A stretch of 35,544 bases of DNA, from contig CAIOCH010000547.1 of assembly GCA_903856525.1 (NCBI GenBank), positions 1-35,544 of the forward strand. The letters run 5' to 3'. Below are positions 15,608 through 23,255 of this stretch, piece by piece (position 1 is the stretch's first letter; each line of letters begins with the position of its first letter). This DNA comes from an uncultured bacterium (GTDB lineage Bacteria > Planctomycetota > Phycisphaerae > Phycisphaerales > SM1A02). Below the pieces are notes generated by a model. It had not been told where the DNA came from. It saw only the letters and a list, made by a program, of their open reading frames with translations, and did not search any database. A program made the translations under genes and the position numbers.

Positions 15608-15985
15608 TCATGGGGCCCGCGTCGGAGCGGTCGCTTCCCGGGCTTGGCGCGCCGCGTTGGCCCGCGCCCACAGGATGGGCACCGCGACGGACCACGCGGG
15701 CAGCAGCCCGACGCCGGGCGTGGCTTCGGCGATGCACGCGGCGAGCAGTTCCACGCTGAATCCGCCGAGGCAGAGGGCGAGGACGAACGCCACCGCGAAG
15801 TCGGTCACCACCGGCAGCGCCTCGCCGAGCCACCAGAAGAGGAGGTCCGCCGTGAGCGCCACGCACATCGCGAGGATGAACCGTCCGCGCGAGGCCTTCG
15901 GCGGCCTGGTGATCGCCGCCACGAACGCGGGCAGGAAGGCGGCGGGCTTGTTGTCTGGCGGGTCTTCCGGCACGGGCGGCAGCAT
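15608..15985 (-). CDS. Small membrane protein of unknown function
   Basis: A 125-residue protein I cannot assign. After a Pro-rich cytoplasmic start there are three or four hydrophobic segments: ILAMCVALTADLLFWWLGEA, VVTDFAVAFVLALCLGGFSV, a short LLAACIAEA turn, and LLPAWSVAVPILWARANAAR. It ends in a basic/Ala tail. It begins 6 bp after the stop of the YcaQ-like gene and is the last gene of a three-gene minus-strand unit, so it is expected to be co-transcribed with the ATPase and the YcaQ-like protein. The ATG at 15985 is the natural start. Nothing links it to the glycan genes other than position. Confidence 0.7.
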   Translation of the reverse strand: MLPPVPEDPPDNKPAAFLPAFVAAITRPPKASRGRFILAMCVALTADLLFWWLGEALPVVTDFAVAFVLALCLGGFSVELLAACIAEATPGVGLLPAWSVAVPILWARANAARQAREATAPTRAP

Positions 15986-15991
15986 AGGTGG

Positions 15992-17200
15992 TCAGCGGGT
16001 GCGCCGAGCCGGCGGCCACGCGAGCGCCAGGCCGAGCTGGTCGGCGAGCCGGGCAGCCGCGGCGCGGGCGGATCGCTCGGCGACGCGGACGGGGACCGAT
16101 GGTTCGTGCCACGCGCGGTCGACGCGCAGCGCGCCAGCCTCGCGGTCGCTGGCGAGGTCGAGCCGCGAGACGAGCCGCTCGCCGACGAGGACCGGCATCG
16201 TGTAGTACCCGTGCACGCGCTTGGCGGCGGGCACGAACGCCTCGAAGCGGTAGTCGAAGCCGAAGAGCTCCGAAAGCCGCGCGCGCTCGCGGATGAGCGG
16301 GTCGAACGGCGCGAGGAGTCGCGGGGTCCCTTCGGGCGCGACGCGCCCCGCGGCGTCCTTCCAGTCGAGCCGCGCGAAGCCGGGTCGTGGCGCGCGGCCG
16401 AGGCGCTCGAGCGAGACCTGGGCGATTTCCCCGCGTTTCGCGGCCTTCGCGCACCAGGCGCCCGCCTCGGCGGGGGTGATCGCCCACGCGAAGTGCGCGA
16501 TCTCGCGCGCGGTCGCCGAGCCCAGGCGCTCGAGCGCGTTCATGCAGGCCCATGCGACGAGTGCATCGCGCGCCGGTGATTCGGGCAGCGGCCCATGGAC
16601 GCGCTCGGCCAGGTCGTAGATCTTCTCGAAGCCGCGCCGCGAGTGGATCGCGACCTCGCCCGTACGCCACAGGAACTCGAGTGCCGCCTTGTGCGGCGAC
16701 CAGTCCCACCAGCCCTCGCTCTTGCCAAGACGCGCCGGCCGCGGGAAATCGCGCGTCGCGAGCGGCCCGCGCTCCTCGAGCGCCGCGCGGACCTCCGCGA
16801 GCGTCTTCCGCCAGTTGCGCCCGAGCCGCTCGCGCATCCACGCGCTCTCGCGCAGGCGTGCGCGGCTCCGCTCGAAGCGATGCGTCCACCACGGCAGCCA
16901 GTCGCTGCGGATGACGCTGGCATCGTGCGTCCAGTGCTCGAACAGCGTGCGCGACTTCTCCGTGTGATGCGCGAGTTGGGCGGGCCCGTAGCCGTCGAGC
17001 CGCGCGTGCAGGATGAGATGATGCGCCCGCTCGACCGAGTTGATGCTGTCGACCTGCACGAAGCCGAGCCCGCGCACCGTGGCGATCACGCGCGCCTTCG
17101 TGGCGCGCGCGGGCGCACGGTCGAGCGCGCAGCCGGCGAGCAGCAGGCGCCGCGCGGCGGCGATGGGCAGGAGATCAGGGGCTCGTTCGCGCGCCGTCAT
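15992..17200 (-). CDS. YcaQ-like winged-helix protein (HTH_42 family)
   Basis: A 402-residue protein of the HTH_42 family, which includes E. coli YcaQ and the antibiotic self-resistance protein AlkZ, DNA glycosylases that unhook interstrand crosslinks. Family marks are the N-terminal winged helix followed by GLGFVQVDSINSVERAHHLI (44-63), where the Q-x-D stretch is the active-site region in characterised members. Later marks are a mid-protein WWDWSPHKAALEFLW and GYYTMPVLVGERLVSRLDL near the end. Length is normal. The ATG at 17200 overlaps the ATPase stop as ATGA. A repair role is inferred from the family; many members are untested. Its pairing with an AAA/DUF4143 protein is not one I know as standard. 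Confidence 0.85.
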   Translation of the reverse strand: MTARERAPDLLPIAAARRLLLAGCALDRAPARATKARVIATVRGLGFVQVDSINSVERAHHLILHARLDGYGPAQLAHHTEKSRTLFEHWTHDASVIRSDWLPWWTHRFERSRARLRESAWMRERLGRNWRKTLAEVRAALEERGPLATRDFPRPARLGKSEGWWDWSPHKAALEFLWRTGEVAIHSRRGFEKIYDLAERVHGPLPESPARDALVAWACMNALERLGSATAREIAHFAWAITPAEAGAWCAKAAKRGEIAQVSLERLGRAPRPGFARLDWKDAAGRVAPEGTPRLLAPFDPLIRERARLSELFGFDYRFEAFVPAAKRVHGYYTMPVLVGERLVSRLDLASDREAGALRVDRAWHEPSVPVRVAERSARAAAARLADQLGLALAWPPARRTR

Positions 17201-18387
17201 CGCTCGGACGCCCCCGCGCGTGCGGCGGCACGCGGCTTCGCGAGCGCCGCGATTTCCCGCAGGAATCGGTCGAGGCCGCAGGACAGGCGCTTCCTGTCGC
17301 CCGCATCGGTCTCCACGCGTGAGACCAGGATCGCGCGCGTGGCGGCGATCATGGATGCCGACTTCTCGAGGCGCGCGAGATCGTGCGGCGACGGATTCGT
17401 CGTGAGCTTGATCTCGACCGCCCAGCGCTCGCGGCCCGACTCGATCACCAGATCGATTTCGTAGCCATCGCTGGTGCGGAAGTGGTGCGCGGTGTGCTGG
17501 ATCCCCAGCGCCGACAGGAGGCCAAGCGCCTGCTCGATCACGAACGACTCCCAGCTCGCCCCGACCGCTGGATGGTGGTGCAGCGCATCATCGCTGTCGA
17601 TGCCGAGTGTCGCGTGCAGCAGTCCCGTGTCGCGCCAGTGGATCTTCGGTGCCTTGACGAGACGCTTCGAGAGATTGGCGTGGAATGCAGGCAGGCGCCG
17701 CAGCAGGAACGCGCCCTCGATGAAGTCGACGTAGCGCGTGGCCGTCTGGTAGTTCAGTCCGAGGCTGCGGCCGATCTCGGACGCGTTCCACTGCTGCCCG
17801 TCGAGCGCGGCGAGCATGCGCAGGAGCTTCTGCGTGACCTGCGGCGTGCAGGGAATGCCGAGCGCGGGCAGGTCGCGCTCGGTCATGAGCCGCAGATAGC
17901 TGCTTGCCCACTGCGGGAATGAGGCGGGGCGCCGCACGCCGCCGTCCGGGAATCCGCCCATGAGCCACAGCCGCGATCGCATCGGGCGCGCCTTGAGCTC
18001 GGTCCACAGGAACGGCGTCAGCTCCAGCACGGCCATGCGCCCCGCGAGCGACTCGCTGACCGAGCGCATGAGTGCGGGCGAGACCGAACCGAGCAGGATG
18101 AACCGGCCGTTGCGCGAGCGGTCGGCGTCGATCGCCGCGCGCAGTCGCGGAAACACCGCGGGGTGCGTCTGCGCCTCGTCGAGGATGACGCGGGTGCGGC
18201 CCGCGGTCAGGCGCGGCCACTCGAGGTCGAGCCGCACGCGGTCGGACTCCTGCTCGAGGTCGAAGTACTCTCCTCCGATCTCGCGCGCGAGCGTGGTCTT
18301 GCCGCACTGGCGCGGGCCGACGATGGTCGCCGCGGGAAAGCGGCGGAGCGTCGATCGCAGCAGGGGGGCGGAGGCACGGCGGAGCAC
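17197..18387 (-). CDS. AAA family ATPase with DUF4143 domain
   Basis: A 396-residue protein with Walker A VGPRQCGKTT (23-32; most relatives have V where this has C), Walker B VILDEAQ (67-73) and the sensor stretch FILLGSVSP. The C-terminal DUF4143 part has a winged-helix-like WNASEIGRSLGLNYQTATRYV, then a nuclease-like core WESFVIEQ (279-286), EIDLVIE (310-316) and AVEIKLT (323-329). These residues are reminiscent of a PD-(D/E)xK fold. The family is widespread and mostly uncharacterised. The only in-frame start is GTG at 18387, right at the edge of a long AT-rich inverted repeat, which suggests autoregulation. It is the first gene of a three-gene unit. Confidence 0.88.
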   Translation of the reverse strand: MLRRASAPLLRSTLRRFPAATIVGPRQCGKTTLAREIGGEYFDLEQESDRVRLDLEWPRLTAGRTRVILDEAQTHPAVFPRLRAAIDADRSRNGRFILLGSVSPALMRSVSESLAGRMAVLELTPFLWTELKARPMRSRLWLMGGFPDGGVRRPASFPQWASSYLRLMTERDLPALGIPCTPQVTQKLLRMLAALDGQQWNASEIGRSLGLNYQTATRYVDFIEGAFLLRRLPAFHANLSKRLVKAPKIHWRDTGLLHATLGIDSDDALHHHPAVGASWESFVIEQALGLLSALGIQHTAHHFRTSDGYEIDLVIESGRERWAVEIKLTTNPSPHDLARLEKSASMIAATRAILVSRVETDAGDRKRLSCGLDRFLREIAALAKPRAAARAGASER

Positions 18388-18423
18388 TCTTGCAGATTAA
18401 CAATGAAATGGTAATTTGCAAGA
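18388..18423. promoter_or_regulatory. AT-rich inverted repeat at the ATPase start
   Basis: Arms TCTTGCAGATTA (18388-18399) and TAATTTGCAAGA (18412-18423) pair with one mismatch in 12 around a 12-bp centre. It is the most AT-rich spot in this part of the window and touches the GTG start of the minus-strand ATPase, so it should hold its promoter and probably an operator. Confidence 0.65.
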
Positions 18424-18455
18424 CGGTGGTGGTCTCGGGGCTTCATTCCATGCCC

Positions 18456-18473
18456 GCGGAAACGGCTTTCCGC
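18456..18473. promoter_or_regulatory. Perfect 7-bp inverted repeat upstream of the GH36 gene
   Basis: GCGGAAA-CGGC-TTTCCGC is centred about 40 bp before the ATG at 18504, over the expected -35 region. It may be an operator for the alpha-galactosidase gene. Confidence 0.4.
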
Positions 18474-18491
18474 CCGACCTCGTCCGCAAAG

Positions 18492-18497
18492 TAGACT
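18492..18497 (+). promoter_or_regulatory. Putative -10 box TAGACT of the GH36 gene
   Basis: TAGACT is followed by exactly 6 nt and then the ATG at 18504, the spacing expected if transcription starts at the A of the start codon (leaderless message). The -35 region is weak. Confidence 0.4.
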
Positions 18498-18503
18498 CGG
18501 GGA

Positions 18504-20276
18504 ATGCCTGTCCGCGCATTCGCCGCCGCTTTCTCCGCCACTTTCTCCGCCATCGCCTCCGCAGCGCTGCTCCCGGTCGCGGCGCCCGACGCCCGCGCGG
18601 ACTCGACGCTTCCGCAGTTGATCCGCGCGGCGATCCCGCAGGCGGTGACTGCCGACCCCGACCGAGCGCGCGACCTCGTGGTCGAGATGCGCTGGACCGA
18701 CGAGGAGGCCGCGCCGACCGTGCGCAACACGTCCGCCGAGCCCATCGCGATCCGAGAGATCGTCCTCTTCGACATCGTCCACGGCCTCGCGCCTGCCACG
18801 CGCATGTATGGCGAGGGCCTGCAGATGCTCGCGCAGACCGCGGGCACCATCGCCGCGCCCGAGGACATCGGCGAGTACCCGGATCGGTCGCACTACCGGC
18901 TGCCCGAGCCCGCGGGTTTCCGCCGCGTGTACGGACTGCTCACGCTCGAGCCCGCGGAAAGACCGCAGTTCCTCGCTGCGTTCACGACCTGCACGCGGTT
19001 CGCCGGTGCATTCGACGTGTCGCCCGAGCGCCTGCGCTGCGTCGTCGACTGCGAGGGCCTCGTCATCCCCGCGAACGGCACGTGGAGCCTCGAGTCGCTC
19101 GTGGTGCGCGAGGGCGCGGCGCGTGGGGAACTCCTCGCGGACCTCGCCCGGCGCATCGCGCGCGCCCATCCGCGCACCGCCTATCCCGCGCCGCCCAGCG
19201 GCTGGTGCTCGTGGTACTGCTTCGGCCCGCGTGTCACGGCGCAGAATGTCCTCGACAACCTCGCGGCGATGGAGCGCGACTATCCCGACCTGAAGTTCGT
19301 GCAGATCGACGACGGCTACCAGCCCACCATGGGCGACTGGCTCGACACCGGCCCCGGCTTCGGCGGCAAGCCCGTGCAGGACATCCTGCGCGAGATCAAG
19401 TCGCGCGGCCGCGAGCCTGCGATCTGGGTGGCGCCGTTCATCGCCAGCCCCGACTCGAAGATCCTGCGCGAGCACCCCGACTGGTTCGTCAAGGGCGACG
19501 ACGGCAAGCCCATGCCGAGCGACCGCGTGATGTTCGGCGGCTGGCGCCTCGGCCCGTGGTACGTGCTCGACGGCACGCATCCCGCGGTGCAGGCGCACCT
19601 CGAGGCGCTCTTCCGCACGATGCGCGACGAGTGGAAGGTCGAGTACTTCAAGCTCGACGCCATCTTCTGGGGCATGATGCACGGCGGCCGTTTTCACGAC
19701 CCGAACGCCACGCGCGTCGAGGCGTTCCGCCGCGGCATGCAGGCGATCCGCCGCGGTGCGGGCGAGCAGTCGTACATCCTCGGCTGCAACCATCCGATCT
19801 GGCCGAGCCTCGGGCTGATCGACGGCTCGCGCAGCTCGCTCGACATCGAGCGCAACTGGCGCAGCGTGTCGCGCACCGGCCGCGAGAACCTCCTGCGTGC
19901 CTGGCAGAACGGACGCCTCTGGTGGAACGACCCCGATACGCTGGTCCAGACGGGCCTGCCCGAGAACGAGGCGCGTTTCCACGCCACGCTCGTCTACGCC
20001 ACCGGCGGCGCCGTGCTCGCGGGCGACGACCTCGCGACGCTCCCCGCGGACAAGGTGCCCGTGGTGCGGTCGCTGTCGAAGCCGACGGGTGTGGCGGCGG
20101 AGTTCGAGGATCTGTCGCTGACGGTGGGGAGGATCGCGCTGCCAGACGGAAGCGTGCGGTGGGTGGTGTTCAACTGGGGGGATGAGGAGCGGACGATCAT
20201 GCTTCCCGATGGGGTGCGGATCGCCGTTGCGGCGCGCACTGCGCTTCAGCCGCTCTCCGCGGATCAGGGAGATTGA
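18504..20276 (+). CDS. Exported GH36-type alpha-galactosidase
   Basis: A 590-residue glycoside hydrolase expected to remove terminal alpha-galactosyl residues outside the cytoplasm. An Ala-rich hydrophobic N-terminus (about residues 1-32, ending near ARA-DS) looks like a signal peptide. A beta-sandwich part leads to the barrel. GWCSWYCFGP (233-242), KFVQIDDGYQPTMGDW (264-279) and YFKLD (381-385) are clan-D/GH36 landmarks. D385 in the K-x-D motif is the expected nucleophile and D447 in SSLDIERNW the likely acid/base. GCNHPIWPS (427-435) lines the site in this subgroup. Length is shorter than classic 700-residue GH36 enzymes, so it fits a compact subgroup. The substrate could be another alpha-sugar. 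It stands alone, between a divergent ATPase and a receiver gene. Confidence 0.87.
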   Translation: MPVRAFAAAFSATFSAIASAALLPVAAPDARADSTLPQLIRAAIPQAVTADPDRARDLVVEMRWTDEEAAPTVRNTSAEPIAIREIVLFDIVHGLAPATRMYGEGLQMLAQTAGTIAAPEDIGEYPDRSHYRLPEPAGFRRVYGLLTLEPAERPQFLAAFTTCTRFAGAFDVSPERLRCVVDCEGLVIPANGTWSLESLVVREGAARGELLADLARRIARAHPRTAYPAPPSGWCSWYCFGPRVTAQNVLDNLAAMERDYPDLKFVQIDDGYQPTMGDWLDTGPGFGGKPVQDILREIKSRGREPAIWVAPFIASPDSKILREHPDWFVKGDDGKPMPSDRVMFGGWRLGPWYVLDGTHPAVQAHLEALFRTMRDEWKVEYFKLDAIFWGMMHGGRFHDPNATRVEAFRRGMQAIRRGAGEQSYILGCNHPIWPSLGLIDGSRSSLDIERNWRSVSRTGRENLLRAWQNGRLWWNDPDTLVQTGLPENEARFHATLVYATGGAVLAGDDLATLPADKVPVVRSLSKPTGVAAEFEDLSLTVGRIALPDGSVRWVVFNWGDEERTIMLPDGVRIAVAARTALQPLSADQGD

Positions 20277-20315
20277 CCGCCCGCGCCTTGCGCGCCCCGT
20301 GCCACTGATGTGTGC

Positions 20316-20723
20316 ATGCCGCAGAGTCTCGCCTGCACCATCCTGCTCGTCGAGGACGACGACCACATGCGCGAGACCGTGTCCGCCTGCCTGCGCGCGG
20401 CGGGAGCCGAGTGCGCGTCGGTCGGCTGCGCAGAGCAGGGCCTCGAGTTCTGGCGCGAGCGGAGCTTCGATCTGGTGGTGGTCGACCTGCTGCTGCCGCG
20501 CCGCGACGGCGTGTGGTTCATCGAGGAGCTCCGCCGCTCGGAGATCGTGCCCGCGGTGGCGATCACAGGCTTCCGCGCCAATTTCATCGCCCGGCTCGCC
20601 TGCATCACGGGCATCGAGATCCTCGACAAGCCGTTCGAGGATGGCGACCTCCTGGCGGCGGCTGCCCGCTTGCTCTCATCGCCAATCGCGGAGAATGGCG
20701 TTGATTCCGACGACGGCGCGTGA
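20316..20723 (+). CDS. Stand-alone response-regulator receiver protein
   Basis: A 135-residue CheY-like receiver with no output domain. The acidic pocket is in LLVEDDDHM, the phosphoacceptor Asp in LVVVDLLLPRRDG, the switch Thr in VAITGF and the conserved Lys in ILDKPFEDGD. These are all the residues needed for phosphotransfer. I prefer the ATG at 20316 over a GTG two codons upstream. No histidine kinase is in the window, so its partner is elsewhere. It ends 34 bp before the preferred PPK2 start and may be co-transcribed with it. It probably works through protein-protein contact or in a phosphorelay. Confidence 0.88.
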   Translation: MPQSLACTILLVEDDDHMRETVSACLRAAGAECASVGCAEQGLEFWRERSFDLVVVDLLLPRRDGVWFIEELRRSEIVPAVAITGFRANFIARLACITGIEILDKPFEDGDLLAAAARLLSSPIAENGVDSDDGA

Positions 20724-20757
20724 GACCATCGGCGGGTTCCCCGGGGAGCTCCCGCCC

Positions 20758-21672
20758 ATGCCCGACGACCAGTTCATCGACCGTGCCCGCCGGCTTGCCT
20801 CACGCCACCTCGTGGCCGATGGCGAGGGCTTCGACTTCGGGCGCTGCGATCCCGCCGACTCGGGGCCGTTCACCGACGGCGATCGCGCCGCCGCCAAGGA
20901 GTCGACGAAGGCGCTTCTCGCCGACGGCGTGCGCGTGCTCTCCGAGATGCAGGACAAGCTCTATGCGCAGAACCGCTGGTCGCTGCTCCTGGTGTTCCAG
21001 GCCATGGACGCCGCGGGCAAGGACGGCGTGATCAAGCATGTCATGAGCGGCATCAACCCGCAGGGCTGCGAGGTGCACTCCTTCAAGGCGCCGAGCGCCG
21101 AGGAGCTCGACCACGACTTCATGTGGCGCTGCACGCGCCTCGCGCCGCGCCGCGGAATGATCGGCATCTTCAACCGCTCGTACTACGAGGAGGTGCTGGT
21201 GGTGCGCGTCCACCGCGAGTACCTGCGCGGGCAGCAGCTGCCGCCCGAGCTCGTGGGCAAGTCGATCTGGAAGGAGCGCTTCCAGGACATGCGCAAGTAC
21301 GAGCGCTACCTCGCGCGCAACGGCACGATCATCCGCAAGTTCTTCCTGCATGTCTCGAAGGACGAGCAGAAGCGGCGGTTCCTCGAGCGGATCGACGACC
21401 CCAGCAAGAACTGGAAGTTCAGCGCGGGTGATGTGTCCGAGCGCGCGCACTGGGACGAGTACATGGAGTGCTACGACGACATGATTCGCGCCACCGCGCG
21501 GCCGCATGCTCCGTGGATCGTGGTGCCTGCGGACAACAAGTGGTACACGCGGCTTGTGGTGTCGTCGGCCATCGTGGAGGCGCTCGCGTCGGTGGACCTC
21601 CACTACCCGCGCATGGACGATGCGGCGCGTGCGCAGCTCGCCGAATCGCGGGCGCGGCTCCTGGCGGAGTAG
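20758..21672 (+). CDS. ppk2: PPK2-family polyphosphate kinase / polyphosphate:nucleotide phosphotransferase
   Basis: A 304-residue cytoplasmic enzyme that uses polyphosphate to phosphorylate a nucleotide, or the reverse. Signature parts are VFQAMDAAGKDGVIKHVMSG (79-98, Walker A), GCEVHSFKAPS (103-113), the lid region RCTRLAPRRG and Walker B IGIFNRSYYEEVLVVRVH (135-152), then KERFQDMRKYERYL and NWKFSAGD. This is the single-domain PPK2 type of normal length. The ATG at 20758 has a GGGGAG purine run 11 nt upstream; an earlier in-frame ATG at 20695 would overlap the receiver gene and lacks a good site. The substrate nucleotide class (ADP, AMP or GDP) cannot be decided from sequence by eye. Confidence 0.92.
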   Translation: MPDDQFIDRARRLASRHLVADGEGFDFGRCDPADSGPFTDGDRAAAKESTKALLADGVRVLSEMQDKLYAQNRWSLLLVFQAMDAAGKDGVIKHVMSGINPQGCEVHSFKAPSAEELDHDFMWRCTRLAPRRGMIGIFNRSYYEEVLVVRVHREYLRGQQLPPELVGKSIWKERFQDMRKYERYLARNGTIIRKFFLHVSKDEQKRRFLERIDDPSKNWKFSAGDVSERAHWDEYMECYDDMIRATARPHAPWIVVPADNKWYTRLVVSSAIVEALASVDLHYPRMDDAARAQLAESRARLLAE

Positions 21673-21690
21673 CGGCGGGGTGTGTGCGTG

Positions 21691-21762
21691 GATCTGCTTG
21701 GGGATCAGCCCGAGGATTAGCCCGAGGATCCACCCGGGAATCCCCTCGGGGATCCCCCCGAC
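21691..21762. repeat. 12-bp tandem repeat, 6 imperfect units
   Basis: Six consecutive units of GATNNNCCCGRG type lie just after the PPK2 stop: GATCTGCTTGGG, GATCAGCCCGAG, GATTAGCCCGAG, GATCCACCCGGG, AATCCCCTCGGG and GATCCCCCCGAC. Units 3-5 can fold, since CCCGAGG (21721-21727) pairs with CCTCGGG (21744-21750), so the array may also act as a weak terminator. The rest of the 21673-21911 gap shows no gene. Confidence 0.85.
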
Positions 21763-21888
21763 GTACTCCCACGGACCCCATCTCGATTCCACCTGTGCGG
21801 GCAGGTCCGATCTTCATGTCCGCGAATCCCGTGTTCAGGGACGCATGCGTGGCGCGCGGGGGACGATGGAACGCTTGGATTCCGCGTG

Positions 21889-21901
21889 TTTCCGCGGGAA
21901 A
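21889..21901. promoter_or_regulatory. Short palindrome TTTCCGCGGGAAA before the Sel1 gene
   Basis: TTTCC-GCG-GGAAA lies 10 nt upstream of the Sel1 ATG and its end overlaps the purine stretch that could serve as a ribosome-binding site (GGAAAGGA). It could mask translation initiation or be an operator. It may also be chance. Confidence 0.3.
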
Positions 21902-21911
21902 GGACCGTTCC

Positions 21912-23183
21912 ATGCGCCTCGACGCCACCGCCATCATCTGTTCGCTCGCACTCGCCTCCGTTGTTCCTGCGGGCACTGTCCTCGCGACCACCGAGCGGGA
22001 CTCGACCGGTATCGCCTCGCTGCAGGACTCCGCCGAGCGCGGGGACCGCGAGGCGATGTTCCGACTTGGCAGGATGTACGCCTCGGGCCGCGGCGTGGCC
22101 GAGGACGACGCGCGCGCCGCCGATTGGTACCGCAAGGCCGCCGACAAGGGCGACTCGCGCGCCATGGTCCACCTGGCCGCGATGCACACCGCCGGCGAGG
22201 GCGTCCGCCGCGACGAGGACGACGCGCGCCGCTGGTACCAGAAGGCGGCGGAGCAGGGCAACACCCGCGCCATGACCGCGCTCGGCGCCCGCTGCGCGAC
22301 CGGCGTGGGCACGGCGCGCGATGACGCCGCCGCGGTGCGCTGGTACACCAAGGCCGCCGATGCGGGCGATGCGCAGGCGATGTTCCTGCTGGGCTCGATG
22401 CATGCGCGCGGCCGCGGCACGGAGCGCAGCCAGCACGCCGCCTTCGCGTGGTACCTCAAGGCCGCCAACGCGGGCAATGCGCGCGCCATGACCGCGGTGG
22501 GCGCCGCCTGCGCCACGGGCTCGGGCACCACCGCCAACGCCATCGAGTCGGTGCGCTGGTTCGCGCGGGCCGCGGAGGCGGGTGATGCCAACGGCATGGC
22601 CAACCTCGGCCTCGCCTACCTCGACGGAGCGGGGGTGCCGCAGAACACCGCGACCGCCGTGCACTGGTTCCGCGTGGCCGGCGAGTTCGGCGATGTGCGC
22701 TCGATGGTGATGCTCGGCGACATGCACGCGCGGGGAGACGACGCGTCGTTGCGCAGCGACGACCAGGCGATCCGCTGGTATTCGCGCGCTTCCGAACTCG
22801 GGCACGCGGGCGCGATGACCTCGCTCGGCGCCATGTTCGCCGACGGCAAGGGAACCGAACCGAAGCCGGCCGAGGCCGTGCGGCTCTTCCTCGCCGCCGC
22901 CAAGCAGGGCGTGCCCGAGGCGATGCTCAACCTCGCGGGCATGCACCGCGAGGGCCGCGGCGTGGCGCGGAGCGATGCCGAGGCCTACTTCTGGGCGCGC
23001 AACGGCGCCATGGCCATGACCGGCGCGCGCCGCGAGGCGTCGCTCGCGTTCGCAGAGCGGCTCGGCGAAAAGCTCGACGGCGAGTCTCGCACGGCGCTCG
23101 CCGCACGCAGCGACGCATGGCTCGCGCGGGCGCGCACCGACGACGGCGCCGACTCGATCGCCACGGGTGGCGCCGAGGACTGA
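21912..23183 (+). CDS. Secreted Sel1-repeat protein
   Basis: A 423-residue protein. A short hydrophobic N-terminus (residues 5-25, ending TVLATTE) looks like a signal peptide. From about residue 40 to 370 there are nine Sel1-like repeats of 36 residues, each of the form A..GD..AM..LG.M...G.GV..D...A..WY.KAA. The last repeat region leads into an ARNGAMAMTGARREAS helix and a charged tail. Sel1 proteins form curved helical scaffolds for protein-protein contacts, often linked to signalling or cell-envelope roles; no enzyme activity is expected. I choose the ATG at 21912 because the signal peptide begins there and GGAAAGGA precedes it. It converges with the agmatinase gene 72 bp away. Confidence 0.88.
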   Translation: MRLDATAIICSLALASVVPAGTVLATTERDSTGIASLQDSAERGDREAMFRLGRMYASGRGVAEDDARAADWYRKAADKGDSRAMVHLAAMHTAGEGVRRDEDDARRWYQKAAEQGNTRAMTALGARCATGVGTARDDAAAVRWYTKAADAGDAQAMFLLGSMHARGRGTERSQHAAFAWYLKAANAGNARAMTAVGAACATGSGTTANAIESVRWFARAAEAGDANGMANLGLAYLDGAGVPQNTATAVHWFRVAGEFGDVRSMVMLGDMHARGDDASLRSDDQAIRWYSRASELGHAGAMTSLGAMFADGKGTEPKPAEAVRLFLAAAKQGVPEAMLNLAGMHREGRGVARSDAEAYFWARNGAMAMTGARREASLAFAERLGEKLDGESRTALAARSDAWLARARTDDGADSIATGGAED

Positions 23184-23255
23184 TCTCCACGGCGATTCCC
23201 GCCGGGATCCCCGCGGCATTGCCCTCATCAGTCCGCGGATGGATTCATCACGGCG

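Noticed and set aside
18207-20366. 719-codon minus-strand frame opposite the GH36 gene
   Set aside because: The plus strand carries the full set of GH36 motifs; the minus frame shows none.
21691-21762. CRISPR-like array
   Set aside because: Units are contiguous 12-mers with no spacers and no cas genes nearby.
23184-23255. Terminator between the Sel1 and ureohydrolase genes
   Set aside because: There are several CCGCGG words but no single strong stem with a T-run that I could support.
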